Positions 1 to 11,712 of a DNA stretch of 59,975 nucleotides are shown piece by piece (position 1 is the first letter of the stretch; each line of letters opens with the position of its first letter). A model generated the notes under the pieces. The model did no database searches and was not told where the DNA came from. It was given only the letters and a program-made list of their open reading frames with translations. The stretch is from positions 1 to 59,975 of the forward strand of contig NZ_WBWE01000018.1 of NCBI RefSeq assembly GCF_008932435.1, given 5' to 3'. The DNA comes from Brucella pseudintermedia (GTDB lineage Bacteria; Pseudomonadota; Alphaproteobacteria; Rhizobiales; Rhizobiaceae). The translations under genes and the position numbers were made by a program.

Positions 1-2
1 TC

Positions 3-113
3 AAGCAAAAGGGAAAGCCGAGCAAAGTCGCACTCGTCGCCGTCATGCGAAAAATGATCATTATCCTCAACGCGAGAATCCGGGACGCAAACGCAACGGT
101 GCTTGACACCTAA
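3..113 (+). CDS. IS110-family transposase, C-terminal end only (cut by window edge)
   Basis: An open frame enters from the left edge and stops at TAA 111-113. Its visible codons include KPSKVALVAVMRKMIIILN, which matches the lysine/arginine-rich C-terminus of IS110/IS1111 transposases (family pattern GKPxKVALxAxMRKLLxILN). Only about 36 codons are visible, so neither the DEDD catalytic domain nor the element's far end can be assessed. The stop codon sits in the loop of a hairpin that is followed by a T-run. The call rests on the family's C-terminal signature; whether the upstream part is intact is unknown. Confidence 0.7.
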   Translation, partial: KQKGKPSKVALVAVMRKMIIILNARIRDANATVLDT

Positions 114-128
114 CACCGTTGCTTTTTT
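93..128 (+). terminator. Rho-independent terminator at transposase end
   Basis: The arms GCAACGGTG (93-101) and CACCGTTGC (114-122) are perfectly complementary and are followed by six T. The transposase stop lies in the loop. The T-run overlaps the TAA of the convergent ATPase gene, so the hairpin separates the two transcripts. Confidence 0.75.
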
Positions 129-1224
129 ATTCCAGCACCGTTTCTCCATCCTGCTTGCTCACCCGGATCGGCCGCGCGCCGCATTGCTCGGCAATGGCGC
201 TTGCAAGGGTAGCGGAATGCGTCACCACCCATATCTGGCTGCGCTCGGATGCCTGGGCGATCATGCGGGCAAGCGAGGGAAGCATATCGGGATGCAGGCT
301 CGCCTCCGGCTCGTTGAGGGCGATCAGCGGCGGCAGGCGATAGGAAAGCAGCGCGCCGGCAAGGGCAAGTATGCGGATTTGCCCGTCGGACAATTCTCCG
401 GGCCGGAATATTCGTTGCGGAAAGGCGGGAAAGTTCAGGCCGAAGCTGGCCGTTTCGCCGGGTTCCGGAACATCCAGCGCCGCACCGTCCAGAGCCTCGG
501 CTATCAGCCGGTCGAGGTCGACCGTATCCTGGCGAATATGGACCAGCGTCGCGAAAACGGCAGCAAGATTACCGCCATCCTCATTGAGCATGGCGGCGGT
601 CGCGGCAATGGCAGGCTGGCGCGTCGGCGCATCCCGGTCGCTTCTGAAGCCATGGTAAAAGCGCCAGCTTCGCATCTGCGCGGCAAGATCGCCGATCTCG
701 GGATAATGACCGGATTGCCCAAGCACCGCCAGCGCGCTTTCCGAGCTCAGCAGGCGTGACGGATGCTCCATACGCCGTCCCTCGCCGTCGCGGGCGAAGA
801 CAGCCGGGCCGCGCCGACTCATCAGATCGACAGGACGGCGCCCCGTATCGAGGCTCAGTTCCTCTTCCTTGATTTGCGGCTCGAAGCGAAAGGCGCCGGA
901 GACCGGCGGCGGCAGCCCCGCCTCGACACTGTAGACAAGCCGCGATGCCAGCCTTTCATCCTCGAAATGGGCTTCCAGAATGATGCGCGCCGGTTCGCTC
1001 TTGCGGCGGTTTCCGCCCCACATGGCCGACTGCATTCCGCCTTCACGCACGATTTCAGTTGAGAAGTTGCCCTCGGCGGCGGCTTTCACCAGTTGCAGGG
1101 CGCGATAGAGGTTGGATTTCCCGGCCCCGTTCTCGCCCACAAAAACCGCTACCTGCCCGAGATCGACACGAACGGAACGCAACGAACGATAGCCCTTCGC
1201 GGAAAACGAAACGAGACGCATCAT
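127..1224 (-). CDS. AAA family ATPase (RecF/SMC-like, COG4637 type)
   Basis: A 365-residue ABC-type ATPase of the stand-alone RecF/SMC-like group. Walker A is GENGAGKS (residues 30-37). A signature-like LSDGQ sits near residue 283, Walker B is LIALNEPEASLHP near 300, and VVTHS near 332 supplies the switch histidine. There is no long coiled coil, zinc hook or fused nuclease, so it is not RecF, SbcC or an OLD nuclease. It follows the leuS-lptE terminator and is transcribed toward the IS110 remnant. The family function is unknown; a role in DNA or nucleic-acid transactions is inference from fold. The first two codons are both ATG, so the start may be 3 nt later. Confidence 0.75.
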   Translation of the reverse strand: MMRLVSFSAKGYRSLRSVRVDLGQVAVFVGENGAGKSNLYRALQLVKAAAEGNFSTEIVREGGMQSAMWGGNRRKSEPARIILEAHFEDERLASRLVYSVEAGLPPPVSGAFRFEPQIKEEELSLDTGRRPVDLMSRRGPAVFARDGEGRRMEHPSRLLSSESALAVLGQSGHYPEIGDLAAQMRSWRFYHGFRSDRDAPTRQPAIAATAAMLNEDGGNLAAVFATLVHIRQDTVDLDRLIAEALDGAALDVPEPGETASFGLNFPAFPQRIFRPGELSDGQIRILALAGALLSYRLPPLIALNEPEASLHPDMLPSLARMIAQASERSQIWVVTHSATLASAIAEQCGARPIRVSKQDGETVLE

Positions 1225-1241
1225 TGCTCCCTAAAACACAA

Positions 1242-1266
1242 AAGGCGGCACCGAGAGTACCGCCTT
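1242..1266 (-). terminator. Terminator after lptE
   Basis: The arms AAGGCGG (1242-1248) and CCGCCTT (1260-1266) form a stem. Read on the minus strand it is followed by TTGTGTTTT. It would end the leuS-lptE transcript before the ATPase gene. Confidence 0.6.
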
Positions 1267-1293
1267 CCGCCAGATCGGGCCACCCCAACTTAG

Positions 1294-1364
1294 TGCATTT
1301 CCAGCAAAAGCGTGAAACGGTTTTGCGTTCGCAAATGCGGGAAAACAAATGGATGGAGCGGTTC
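1294..1364. repeat. Dispersed palindromic element, copy 1
   Basis: It contains GCATTTCCAGCAAAAGCGTG followed by AAACGGTTTTGCG and a short tail with AAAACAAATGGA. The same module in reverse orientation recurs near 15300 and 40700, and diverged versions occur elsewhere in the window. It lies between lptE and its terminator and carries no gene. Confidence 0.7.
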
Positions 1365-1392
1365 CAACCTTACCTTTAAAACAGCAACCGCT

Positions 1393-1963
1393 CTATTGGA
1401 GCTTCGATATCTTTTGCGCTAAAGCGAGGAAGATCTGTTCGGCCAGTTCTTCCGCAGCGCGCTTGCGCGCATCTCGTTCGGCACGCAGGTTCGCAAATTC
1501 CTGACGCGGACGGTCAAAGGAAGCGCCGACCGTGCGAGTACCCGCGGCAAGCGGCTTGCCGTCCTTGTCACGCAGCACGAAATTCGACGTTGCCTTGACG
1601 ATACCGGCCGATGGACGGCCGGTACGGTCGGTCGTATCGCCAACATCCACACTCACTGCGGCAAGCGTATAGCTTCTCAGGCCAAGGCCAAGCCGATAGG
1701 TCGGGTTGGCCGGCTCGCCGGCGCCGCCGCCGAGCAGGAAGATGAGGCGATTGCGGACCTGCTGGCCGAACACGTCGCCAGCCGGATCGATCGCGACCGA
1801 AGCAAGCTTGGTGCGCATGTCCGGCGTCACGCTGCCGCCTATGGTTCCACCGGCGCCAGCGCCGGAGGAGTAAAGCGGCTGCACGGTGCATCCAGCCATC
1901 AGAACCGCAGCCCCAAGTGCGAAAAACACCACGCGGAGCGCTTTGATTACGGAAAAAAAGCGG

Positions 1964-1977
<14 letters not shown>
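1393..1977 (-). CDS. lptE: LPS-assembly lipoprotein LptE-like
   Basis: A 194-residue lipoprotein. A hydrophobic signal ends in the lipobox LMAGC with Cys at residue 30, followed by TVQPLYSSG, the usual LptE start of mature sequence. LptE plugs the LptD beta-barrel and helps deliver LPS to the outer surface. The ATG at 1977 was chosen because it overlaps the end of leuS by 14 nt and precedes the signal peptide directly; the open frame continues upstream inside leuS without support. leuS-lptE adjacency is common in alphaproteobacteria and supports the name. Sequence similarity in this family is low, so the call rests on the signal, size and context. Confidence 0.8.
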
Positions 1978-4597
<2,620 letters not shown>

Positions 4598-4719
4598 GAC
4601 CGTATTTACTCGTACGAAGGTGATGCAATAAGGAGAGTCGATATTTAATGGCGACCTTCACCACGTATTGGCGAAAGCGTCAACCTTTTGCGGATGAAAA
4701 GCCTGAAAGCGAGAGTTTC

Positions 4720-5385
4720 ATGTCGGATATCGTAGCGAACCTGAACACGGTCAAGGCCGCAATCGCCCAAGCTGAAAAGGAAGCACAGCGCGATGAGGGC
4801 TCCGTTACGCTTGTCGCGGTGTCGAAAACCTTCGACGCGGATGCCGTCCGTCCCACGCTCGATGCAGGCCAGCGCGTCTTCGGCGAAAACCGCGTGCAGG
4901 AAGCGCAAGGCAAGTGGCCGCAACTGCGTGCGGATTATTCCGGCATTGAACTTCATCTCATCGGCCCGCTGCAATCCAACAAGGCTGCCGATGCCGTCGC
5001 CCTTTTCGATGTTATCGAAACCGTCGACCGCGAAAAGATCGCCGCTGCCCTTGCCGATGAAATCAGGAAGCAGGGCAAAAGCCCCAAACTCTATGTGCAG
5101 GTGAACACCGGCCTTGAAGAACAAAAGGCTGGTATTGCGCCGAAGGAAGCAGTCGCCTTTGTCGAACGCTGCCGCAAGGAACATGGCCTCGCCATCGAGG
5201 GGCTGATGTGCATCCCGCCTGCGGACGAAAATCCGGGGCCGCATTTCGCGCTTCTGGAAAAGCTAGCGCGTGAAGCAGGCGTCGAAAAGCTCTCCATGGG
5301 CATGTCGGGCGATTATGAAACCGCCATCGGCTTCGGCGCGACATCGGTGCGTGTCGGCTCGGCAATCTTCGGCGGGCGGAGCTAG
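4720..5385 (+). CDS. yggS: PLP-binding homeostasis protein, YggS/PLPBP family
   Basis: A 221-residue single-domain PLP protein with the fold of alanine racemase's N-terminal barrel. The PLP lysine is in VAVSKTF (Lys36). Other family motifs are FGENRVQEAQ and, at the C-terminus, LSMGMSGDYETAI and VRVGSAIFG. The family buffers pyridoxal phosphate and affects amino-acid pools; no enzyme reaction is established. The ATG at 4720 gives the usual length. An in-frame ATG at 4648 has AAGGAG 12 nt upstream and would add 24 residues unlike the family, so I prefer 4720 but cannot exclude 4648. It is divergent from leuS. Confidence 0.9.
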   Translation: MSDIVANLNTVKAAIAQAEKEAQRDEGSVTLVAVSKTFDADAVRPTLDAGQRVFGENRVQEAQGKWPQLRADYSGIELHLIGPLQSNKAADAVALFDVIETVDREKIAAALADEIRKQGKSPKLYVQVNTGLEEQKAGIAPKEAVAFVERCRKEHGLAIEGLMCIPPADENPGPHFALLEKLAREAGVEKLSMGMSGDYETAIGFGATSVRVGSAIFGGRS

Positions 5386-5510
5386 GCTGTAGTGACGAAT
5401 TCATGGTTCGGTGTGGCTTTGAGCCGTTGGAATGAGATTTACATCAAAGGGTATCAGAAGCCTATTCGCCCCACGAACCCCAATTTCGGGGTTCGTGAAC
5501 TGCGAAAAAA

Positions 5511-5822
5511 TCAGCCGCAAAATACACGTATCACGGTCGATTTCGGATTGGTGACCGACTCGAAGGCTGTTCCACTATGGACAAAGTTCAAACGGGTCGG
5601 CGTATCGGTAGCAACGCGTTCTTCCCGCCCATAATGTCGTGAATCTCCGGGTATTTTTAACTTGTTCGTGGCAGAGGAAGGACCACCGACCAGTTTCTGA
5701 TATTGTGAGGCACCACAGGCATCAGACGTAGCACTGGAGGCTAATTGGGATGAGGGCGATGTTGTACATGCGCTCAAAAAAACCAGAGCCGAGCATATGG
5801 ATGCGAATAGAAAAGGCTTCAA
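5511..5822 (-). CDS. Peptidase inhibitor I78-like lipoprotein
   Basis: With a TTG start at 5822 this encodes 103 residues. A hydrophobic signal ends at LSAC (Cys19), then come DACGASQYQKLVG, a PGDSR stretch, TPTRLNF and the end VIRVFCG. This is the pattern of I78 inhibitors, small proteins with a conserved Cys pair that bind serine proteases such as elastase. The TTG start is chosen because AGGAG lies 6 nt before it and it directly precedes the signal. The frame is open further upstream, to 5930, but that part has no family match. It is probably anchored in the outer membrane facing the periplasm. Inhibition is inferred from family only. Confidence 0.7.
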   Translation of the reverse strand: MKPFLFASICSALVFLSACTTSPSSQLASSATSDACGASQYQKLVGGPSSATNKLKIPGDSRHYGREERVATDTPTRLNFVHSGTAFESVTNPKSTVIRVFCG

Positions 5823-6057
5823 TATTATCTCCTGCCAGATGGAATAATCTCCACATCCGGCACTACCAGAGGTAGAGATTATTGTCACTTCCGCAGTTGT
5901 TGAAACAACCGGGCAAAGTCTTTTTTGCAAGAATTTTGATGAAGGCCATGCGGAGACAGCCGACAGGCCGTCTTTTCCCGGAATGACATCCCGGCCAAAA
6001 CGTGCCGGTCGGTTGCCCTATACGTCTGGCCCTGACTTGCGATGGCCAAACTAAATA

Positions 6058-6345
6058 CTAATGCAGGACGATCTCGCCCTGCACGTTCCTCCAGTCCGAG
6101 GGGCCGAGCAGCCGGAAATGCGTGTAGCTGACCGAATGCAACGGCCCGTCGATTTCCCTGTTCCAGAACTCGATGAAATGATTGAGCACCGGAAAATCCG
6201 GCGCGAGGTCATAATCCTGCCAGACGAAAAGCTGCAGCAGATGCGGATGATCGGGCAGGTGGTAGAAGACCTTCGCCGTCGTCAGACCGTAGCCGGCAAG
6301 TTGGAGTTCGAAGGCTGATTTCGCATTCAAAGCGGACGTCGTCAT
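6058..6345 (-). CDS. usg: Usg family protein
   Basis: A 95-residue protein with the Usg signature: LQLAGYGLTTAKVFYHLPDH, then LLQLFVWQDYDLAPDFP and the end region REIDGPLHSV. Usg is a small alphaproteobacterial family of unknown function, named for its position upstream of a trp gene in Caulobacter. Here it sits alone between the I78 gene and acs. The ATG at 6345 was chosen over the one at 6381 because family homology begins right after it. There are no membrane segments. A cytoplasmic location is inferred. Confidence 0.85.
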   Translation of the reverse strand: MTTSALNAKSAFELQLAGYGLTTAKVFYHLPDHPHLLQLFVWQDYDLAPDFPVLNHFIEFWNREIDGPLHSVSYTHFRLLGPSDWRNVQGEIVLH

Positions 6346-6676
6346 CGCGATTTCCCCTTTTTGTGAAGAGCCATATTGCAAGGCTCCTGATTAGAAGATA
6401 ATCTCTCAAAATGGTTTTTAAACTGTAAAAACAATATATTAGCAACAATCGACAGCGAGTGCTGCCAGCCGCCCTTCCCTACGATGCGTCATTGTGGATC
6501 ATGGACGCGCCGATTGTCTAATTTACCTTGCCCTCGATGGAAGGTAGACAGGGCACCCGATGGTCTTGCCATTCTCGGCAGGCCGTCTCATCCGGCGGGA
6601 GGTGCCGGGCAGTTTTGGGTGCATTATGCGAGCGGGACACGGCTGTCCGGTTCGCGGAATGCTGAAGGAGGAAATC
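6346..6676. other. Intergenic region between usg and acs
   Basis: This 331-bp divergent spacer must hold the usg and acs promoters. Its left part (about 6380-6445) is AT-rich, with runs such as TTTTTAAACTGTAAAAACAA. The acs ribosome-binding site AAGGAGG is at 6665-6671. Open frames run across the right part but none has homology or a start site I can defend. I see no hairpin strong enough to call. Confidence 0.5.
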
Positions 6677-8632
6677 ATGTCGGAAAAGCTTTACCCGGTC
6701 CTTGCCGAGGCAAAGAGAAACACGCTCATCGACAACGCAACCTATCTCGATTGGTATCAGGAAAGCGTGAGCGACCCGGACGGCTTCTGGGCAAAGCACG
6801 GACGGCGCATCGACTGGTTCAAGCCCTTCACCAAGGTCAAGAACACCGATTTCAATGGCGACGTCTCCATCAAATGGTATGAGGACGGTGTCACCAATGT
6901 TTCCTATAACTGCATCGACCGCCACCTGAAGAACCGTGGCAACGAGGTCGCCATCATCTGGGAAGGCGACAATCCGTATATCGACAAGAAGATCACTTAT
7001 CGCGAACTTTATGAAAACGTCTGCCGTCTGGCGAATGTGCTGAAGAAGCACGGCGTGAAGAAGGGCGACCGCGTCACGATCTACCTGCCGATGATCCCGG
7101 AAGCCGCCTATGCGATGCTGGCTTGCGCGCGCATCGGCGCGGTGCATTCGGTCGTCTTCGCCGGTTTCTCGCCGGAGGCGCTGGCTGGCCGTATCGTCGA
7201 CTGCGAATCCACCTTCGTCATCACCGCCGATGAAGGCGTGCGCGGTGGCAAGCCGGTTCCGCTGAAGGAAAACACCGATACCGCCATCGACATTGCCGCC
7301 AAGCAATATGTCATGGTCAACAAGGTTCTCACCGTGCGCCGTACCGGCGGCAAGGTAAGCTGGGGACCGGGCCGCGATCTCTGGTATCATCAGGAAGTGG
7401 CAAGCGTCGAGCCCACTTGCGATCCGGAACCGATGAACGCGGAAGACCCGCTCTTCATCCTCTACACTTCCGGTTCCACCGGCAAGCCGAAGGGCGTGCT
7501 GCACACCACCGGCGGCTATCTCGTCTATGCGTCGATGACGCATCAATATGTCTTCGACTACCATGACGGCGACATTTACTGGTGCACGGCAGATGTGGGC
7601 TGGGTGACGGGCCATTCCTATATCATCTACGGCCCGCTCGCCAACGGCGCGACGACGCTGATGTTCGAAGGCGTGCCCAACTTCCCCGATCAGGGGCGTT
7701 TCTGGGAAGTGGTCGACAAGCATCACGTCAACATTTTCTACACAGCACCGACGGCCATCCGCGCGCTGATGGGTGCGGGCGATGAATTCGTCACCCGGTC
7801 GTCGCGCTCGACCTTGCGCCTGCTCGGCTCGGTCGGCGAGCCGATCAATCCGGAAGCCTGGGAATGGTATTACAACGTGGTTGGCGACCAGCGCTCGCCG
7901 ATTGTCGATACGTGGTGGCAGACGGAAACCGGCGGCATTCTCATCACGCCGCTGCCGGGCGCGACGGACCTGAAGCCCGGTTCGGCAACACGGCCGTTCT
8001 TCGGCATCAAGCCGGAGCTCGTGGACAATGAAGGCGCGGTCGTCGAGGGTGCTGCGGACGGCAACCTCTGCATCATCGATTCGTGGCCGGGCCAGATGCG
8101 CACGCTTTACGGCGACCACAAGCGCTTCGTCGAAGCCTATTTCTCGACCTATAAGGGCAAGTACTTCACCGGCGACGGCTGCCGCCGCGACGAGGACGGC
8201 TATTACTGGATCACGGGCCGTGTCGACGACGTGCTCAACATTTCCGGCCATCGCCTCGGCACGGCGGAAATCGAATCGGCGCTCGTCTCGCATCACTCGG
8301 TTTCGGAAGCTGCCGTTGTGGGCTATCCGCATCCGATCAAGGGACAGGGCATCTATTGCTATGTCACGCTGATGACCGGCGAGACCGTCCATGACGAAGA
8401 GGCTTTACGCAAGGAACTGACCCAGCACGTGCGCAAGGAAATCGGCCCAATCGCCACGCCGGACAAGATCCAGTTCGCGCCGGGCCTGCCGAAGACCCGC
8501 TCGGGCAAGATCATGCGCCGCATCTTGCGCAAGATCGCCGAAGACGAGTTCAGCGCACTGGGCGACACCTCGACATTGGCCGATCCGGGCGTCGTGGACG
8601 ACCTGATCGAAAATCGCCAGAACAAGAAATGA
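6677..8632 (+). CDS. acs: Acetate--CoA ligase (acetyl-CoA synthetase)
   Basis: A 651-residue AMP-forming ligase that activates acetate to acetyl-CoA through acetyl-AMP. The phosphate-binding A3 motif is [12 protein letters not shown]. The C-terminal hinge and lid contain [20 protein letters not shown]. The regulatory lysine is in RSGKIMRR (Lys611), the residue that is acetylated in characterised Acs proteins. ATG 6677 is set by AAGGAGG 6 nt upstream, although the frame is open back to 6560. The gene is monocistronic and followed by a strong hairpin. Whether the lysine is controlled by acetylation here is inference from the family. Confidence 0.97.
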   Translation: MSEKLYPVLAEAKRNTLIDNATYLDWYQESVSDPDGFWAKHGRRIDWFKPFTKVKNTDFNGDVSIKWYEDGVTNVSYNCIDRHLKNRGNEVAIIWEGDNPYIDKKITYRELYENVCRLANVLKKHGVKKGDRVTIYLPMIPEAAYAMLACARIGAVHSVVFAGFSPEALAGRIVDCESTFVITADEGVRGGKPVPLKENTDTAIDIAAKQYVMVNKVLTVRRTGGKVSWGPGRDLWYHQEVASVEPTCDPEPMNAEDPLFILYTSGSTGKPKGVLHTTGGYLVYASMTHQYVFDYHDGDIYWCTADVGWVTGHSYIIYGPLANGATTLMFEGVPNFPDQGRFWEVVDKHHVNIFYTAPTAIRALMGAGDEFVTRSSRSTLRLLGSVGEPINPEAWEWYYNVVGDQRSPIVDTWWQTETGGILITPLPGATDLKPGSATRPFFGIKPELVDNEGAVVEGAADGNLCIIDSWPGQMRTLYGDHKRFVEAYFSTYKGKYFTGDGCRRDEDGYYWITGRVDDVLNISGHRLGTAEIESALVSHHSVSEAAVVGYPHPIKGQGIYCYVTLMTGETVHDEEALRKELTQHVRKEIGPIATPDKIQFAPGLPKTRSGKIMRRILRKIAEDEFSALGDTSTLADPGVVDDLIENRQNKK

Positions 8633-8638
8633 CAAACG

Positions 8639-8662
8639 AAAGGCCGGGATTTCCCGGCCTTT
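8639..8662 (+). terminator. Terminator after acs
   Basis: The arms AAAGGCCGGG (8639-8648) and CCCGGCCTTT (8653-8662) enclose a 4-nt loop and are followed by CTGCTTT, starting a few bases after the acs stop. Confidence 0.8.
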
Positions 8663-8679
8663 CTGCTTTGAAAGCACAC

Positions 8680-8800
8680 CGCCCTCCTCATCCTGAGGAA
8701 GCGTCCTGAGCTTGCCGAAGGACGCTGTCTCGAAGGATCAGGAATGAAGCAAACCCTCGTCCTTCGACACGATGCTGCGCACCGGCTCAGGATGAGGGCG
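8680..8800. repeat. Large imperfect palindrome (Rhizobiales/Brucella-type intergenic repeat)
   Basis: The outer arms CGCCCTCCTCATCCTGAG and CTCAGGATGAGGGCG are inverted copies apart from one insertion. Inner segments with CTGTCTCGAAGGA and TCCTTCGACACGATG continue the pairing, so about 120 nt could fold as one long hairpin. Such CTCATCCTGAGG elements are dispersed in Rhizobiales genomes, and Brucella has comparable Bru-RS palindromes. I cannot verify identity with Bru-RS. Two shorter relatives flank the mmsA terminator near 36340 and 36490. Confidence 0.7.
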
Positions 8801-8863
8801 TTGCAGGAAGTTGGATGGCCGCTAAAAGTTTGCTGAGATTTTCGTTCCTGCATCCCAAACTTT

Positions 8864-9082
8864 TTAGAAGTCTATCGACCGTCCCTTGATCTCCCAGTCA
8901 CCATAACGGGCCGGATCTTTTCCGCCGCGACCGCCAATTTCGCGCGGTGCTTGCGCTTCCTTTTCGGCGGCGCGGCGCGCTTCGGCTTCCTTCAAGGCGC
9001 GCTGGGCCGCGGGCGGCAAGTCTTCAAACGTGCGCTTGTCCACATTTTCCGGGGCTTCGGTTGCGTCGGTTTTTTCGCTCAT
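8864..9082 (-). CDS. DUF1674 protein, SDHAF4-like succinate dehydrogenase assembly factor
   Basis: A 72-residue protein with the C-terminal signature GGRGGKDPARYGDWEIKGR and a final DF, which defines DUF1674/SDHAF4. Homologues bind the flavinated SdhA subunit and protect it before complex II assembly. The N-terminal half is charged (AEARRAAEKEAQ) and probably flexible. AGGAA lies upstream of the ATG at 9082. It is encoded away from any sdh genes, between the acs-linked palindrome and the divergent htpX. Function is inferred from mitochondrial and proteobacterial relatives. Confidence 0.85.
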   Translation of the reverse strand: MSEKTDATEAPENVDKRTFEDLPPAAQRALKEAEARRAAEKEAQAPREIGGRGGKDPARYGDWEIKGRSIDF

Positions 9083-9217
9083 CGGTCACATTCCTGTTGG
9101 CTGCATCTGCTCCCATTATTGAAGCGAAGCCTGTTCATACCCATCATATAGGCAGAAAGGCTTGCCGTGCAAAACCCTTGCGAGGGCGCGCGGCTCAAGA
9201 TTTGGAGACCGCCACGG

Positions 9218-10183
9218 ATGAATATGACGAAAACTGCCATGCTGATCGCCCTCATGACGGTCATGTTCATGAGCATCGGCTATTTGCTGGGCGGCGGAGG
9301 CGGCATGATGATCGCGCTTGTGATCGCCGTCGCCATGAACCTGTTCGGCTACTGGAACTCCGACAAGATGGTGCTGCGCATGTACAATGCGCAGGAAGTG
9401 GACGAGCGCAGCGCGCCTGATTACTACCGCATGGTGAGCGGCCTTGCCGCCAATGCGGGCCTGCCGATGCCGAAGGTCTATATCATCCACGAAGACCAGC
9501 CGAACGCCTTCGCCACGGGCCGCAACCCGGAAAACGCCGCCGTTGCCGCGACGACCGGCCTGCTTAACCGGCTTTCGCCGGAAGAAGTGGCGGGCGTGAT
9601 GGCGCATGAGCTGGCGCATGTGCAAAACCGCGACACGCTGACCATGACCATCGTGGCAACGCTTGCCGGTGCGATCTCCATGCTCGGCAATTTTGCTTTC
9701 TTCCTTGGCGGCAACCGCGAGAACGGCAACGGCATCATGGGCGTCGTCGGCACGCTTCTCGCCATGATCGTCGCGCCCTTTGCCGCCATGATCGTGCAGA
9801 TGGCGGTGAGCCGCACCCGCGAATATGCCGCCGACAGGCGCGGCGCGGAAATCTGCGGCAATCCGCTATGGCTGTCGTCGGCGCTGGGCAAGATCGCGCG
9901 TGGCGCCAAGGCCATCCCGAACGAGGAAGCCGAACACAACCCGGCAACCGCGCATATGTTCATCATCAATCCGCTGAGCGGGCGCGGCGCGGATAATCTT
10001 TTCTCGACCCACCCGGATACCGATAACCGCATTGCAGCGCTTGAGCAGATGGCTGCCGAAATGGGCATCCGCTCCGCCGGAATGGCGCCGCGTGCCGCTG
10101 CCCCTTCCCAAAGCACCGGTCCATGGGGTAATGCAGGCGGCAATAGCAGTGGCGGTTCCGGCTATCGGGGACCGTGGTCGTAA
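9218..10183 (+). CDS. htpX: Membrane zinc protease HtpX
   Basis: An M48B metalloprotease of 321 residues that degrades misfolded inner-membrane proteins. Two N-terminal membrane segments lie near residues 5-40. The zinc motif HELAH is near residue 130, and the third ligand glutamate is in [10 protein letters not shown] near 205. Two further hydrophobic segments surround residues 145-195. The tail is rich in Gly and Ser. ATG 9218 was chosen over upstream starts because it opens the family's [12 protein letters not shown] segment; ATG 9224 is an alternative. It is followed by the rsmB-type gene after only 15 nt, so they are likely cotranscribed. Confidence 0.95.
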   Translation: MNMTKTAMLIALMTVMFMSIGYLLGGGGGMMIALVIAVAMNLFGYWNSDKMVLRMYNAQEVDERSAPDYYRMVSGLAANAGLPMPKVYIIHEDQPNAFATGRNPENAAVAATTGLLNRLSPEEVAGVMAHELAHVQNRDTLTMTIVATLAGAISMLGNFAFFLGGNRENGNGIMGVVGTLLAMIVAPFAAMIVQMAVSRTREYAADRRGAEICGNPLWLSSALGKIARGAKAIPNEEAEHNPATAHMFIINPLSGRGADNLFSTHPDTDNRIAALEQMAAEMGIRSAGMAPRAAAPSQSTGPWGNAGGNSSGGSGYRGPWS

Positions 10184-10198
10184 ATAAAGAAGAGTAGT

Positions 10199-11590
10199 GT
10201 GAACGATAAAAAAGCCGCGCCGAAGCGTGGAAACAAAAAGCCGCAGAACAACTACGCCGCAGACCTGCGCCCCGGTCTGGCGGCGCGTTTGTGTGCGGCG
10301 CGCCTGCTCGGTGCGGTGATCGAGAAGAACACCTCGCTCGACGGCCTCACCGACAATACCCACGGCCACCCGCAATATCTGGCGCTGGAGCCGCGCGACC
10401 GCGCGCTGGTTCGCGCCATTCTGGGTTCTGCGCTGCGCAATCGCGGCAGCATCGAACGCGCCATCAACAAGCGGCTCGACCGGCCATTGCCGGAAAATGC
10501 TGTGGCGCTGAAACATCTTCTGCACGTCGCCATCGCCCAGATTTTCTATCTCGACCTTCCCGACCATTCGGCGGTCGATCTGGCGGTGGAAGCGGCAAAC
10601 AACGATCCGCGCAACCGCAAATATGCCGGTCTGGTCAATGCGCTGCTGCGGCGTCTGGCGCGCAACAAGGAACGCGCTCTCGCCCACACGCTTGAGCCCG
10701 AAACCAATGTGCCGGAATGGTTCGCCAAAAGCATCGCCGACGCCTATGGCGCGGAAAAAGCCGCAACCATTCTCGCCATGCACGCCTATGAGCCGCCGAT
10801 CGATTTCACGGTCAAGGGCGATGCGAAGGCATGGGCCGAGAAGCTCGGCGGCGTGGCGCTTCCCAACGGTTCGGTGCGCCTGCAAACGGTCGAAGGCAAT
10901 CTCACCGACCTGCCCGGCTTTGCCGAAGGCGACTGGTGGGTGCAGGATGTGGCGGCGAGCCTGCCTGCCCGCCTGATGGGCGACATCAAGGGCAAACGGG
11001 TGGCCGATCTCTGTGCCGCCCCCGGCGGCAAGACGGCGCAGCTCGTGCTTCAGGGCGCGGATGTGACCGCGCTCGACCTTTCCGAAAACCGCCTGAAGCG
11101 TCTCAACGCCAATCTGGAACGGCTCGGTTTCAAGGCGAAGACCGTCGCCACCAATCTGATGGATTTCCAGCCGGATGAATTGTTCGACGCCGTGCTTCTG
11201 GATGCGCCCTGCTCGTCCACCGGCACGGTGCGCCGTCACCCGGACGTGCCATGGACCAAGACGCCGCAGGACATTGCCAAGCTTGCCGAACTTCAGGGCA
11301 AGCTTCTGGCGCACGCGGCCACGCTGGTCAAACCCGGCGGCGTGATCGTCTTTTCCAACTGTTCGCTGCATCCGCTCGAAGGCGAGGAAATGGCGCGCAA
11401 GGCGGCGGAAAATCCGCTGCTGGAGCCATACCCGATCACGGAGCAGGATTGTCCCGGTCTTGAAGGGCTGGTGACGGCAGAAGGCTTTTTGCGGTCTACG
11501 CCTGCAGACCTGCCGCCGGATCGTTTTGACGGCAATCCGCAAATGGCTGGCATGGACGGCTTCTTCGCCGCCCGCTTCAAGCGCGTATAA
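10199..11590 (+). CDS. rsmB: RsmB/NOP family rRNA cytosine-C5 methyltransferase
   Basis: A 463-residue protein with GTG start 10199. The N-terminal NusB-like RNA-binding domain covers about residues 25-165 (the first line of evidence for RsmB rather than other NOP proteins). The SAM-binding motif DLCAAPGGKTAQL follows near residue 270. Catalytic cysteines lie in DAPCSSTGTVRRHPD and in FSNCSLHPLEGEE. RsmB methylates C967 of 16S rRNA in E. coli. The length and domain order fit, but alphaproteobacteria carry paralogues, so the exact target base is inferred. It is likely in one transcript with htpX upstream and the heparinase-like gene downstream. Confidence 0.9.
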   Translation: MNDKKAAPKRGNKKPQNNYAADLRPGLAARLCAARLLGAVIEKNTSLDGLTDNTHGHPQYLALEPRDRALVRAILGSALRNRGSIERAINKRLDRPLPENAVALKHLLHVAIAQIFYLDLPDHSAVDLAVEAANNDPRNRKYAGLVNALLRRLARNKERALAHTLEPETNVPEWFAKSIADAYGAEKAATILAMHAYEPPIDFTVKGDAKAWAEKLGGVALPNGSVRLQTVEGNLTDLPGFAEGDWWVQDVAASLPARLMGDIKGKRVADLCAAPGGKTAQLVLQGADVTALDLSENRLKRLNANLERLGFKAKTVATNLMDFQPDELFDAVLLDAPCSSTGTVRRHPDVPWTKTPQDIAKLAELQGKLLAHAATLVKPGGVIVFSNCSLHPLEGEEMARKAAENPLLEPYPITEQDCPGLEGLVTAEGFLRSTPADLPPDRFDGNPQMAGMDGFFAARFKRV

Positions 11591-11712
11591 AACCGCTAAA
11601 TAAGTGTTTTCGCATACCGGACGCGCTTCCGTCCGGTATGGTTAACGCTCGATTCACCATTTCAGTACAATTGTATCAAAGGAAACCGGCTGTTCGATTT
11701 GGCCGCAGCAGA

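Noticed and set aside
127..1224. ATPase as an OLD-type or Gabija-like defence nuclease
   Set aside because: It has only the ATPase domain; there is no TOPRIM domain and no partner helicase next to it.
5392..5634. 80-codon plus-strand frame after yggS
   Set aside because: No homology, no ribosome-binding site, and partly antisense to the I78-like gene.
6518..8392. Minus-strand 624-codon frame opposite acs
   Set aside because: Antisense shadow of acs without ribosome-binding site or homology.
9866..11542. Minus-strand 558-codon frame opposite the rsmB-type gene and htpX
   Set aside because: Antisense shadow spanning two real genes.
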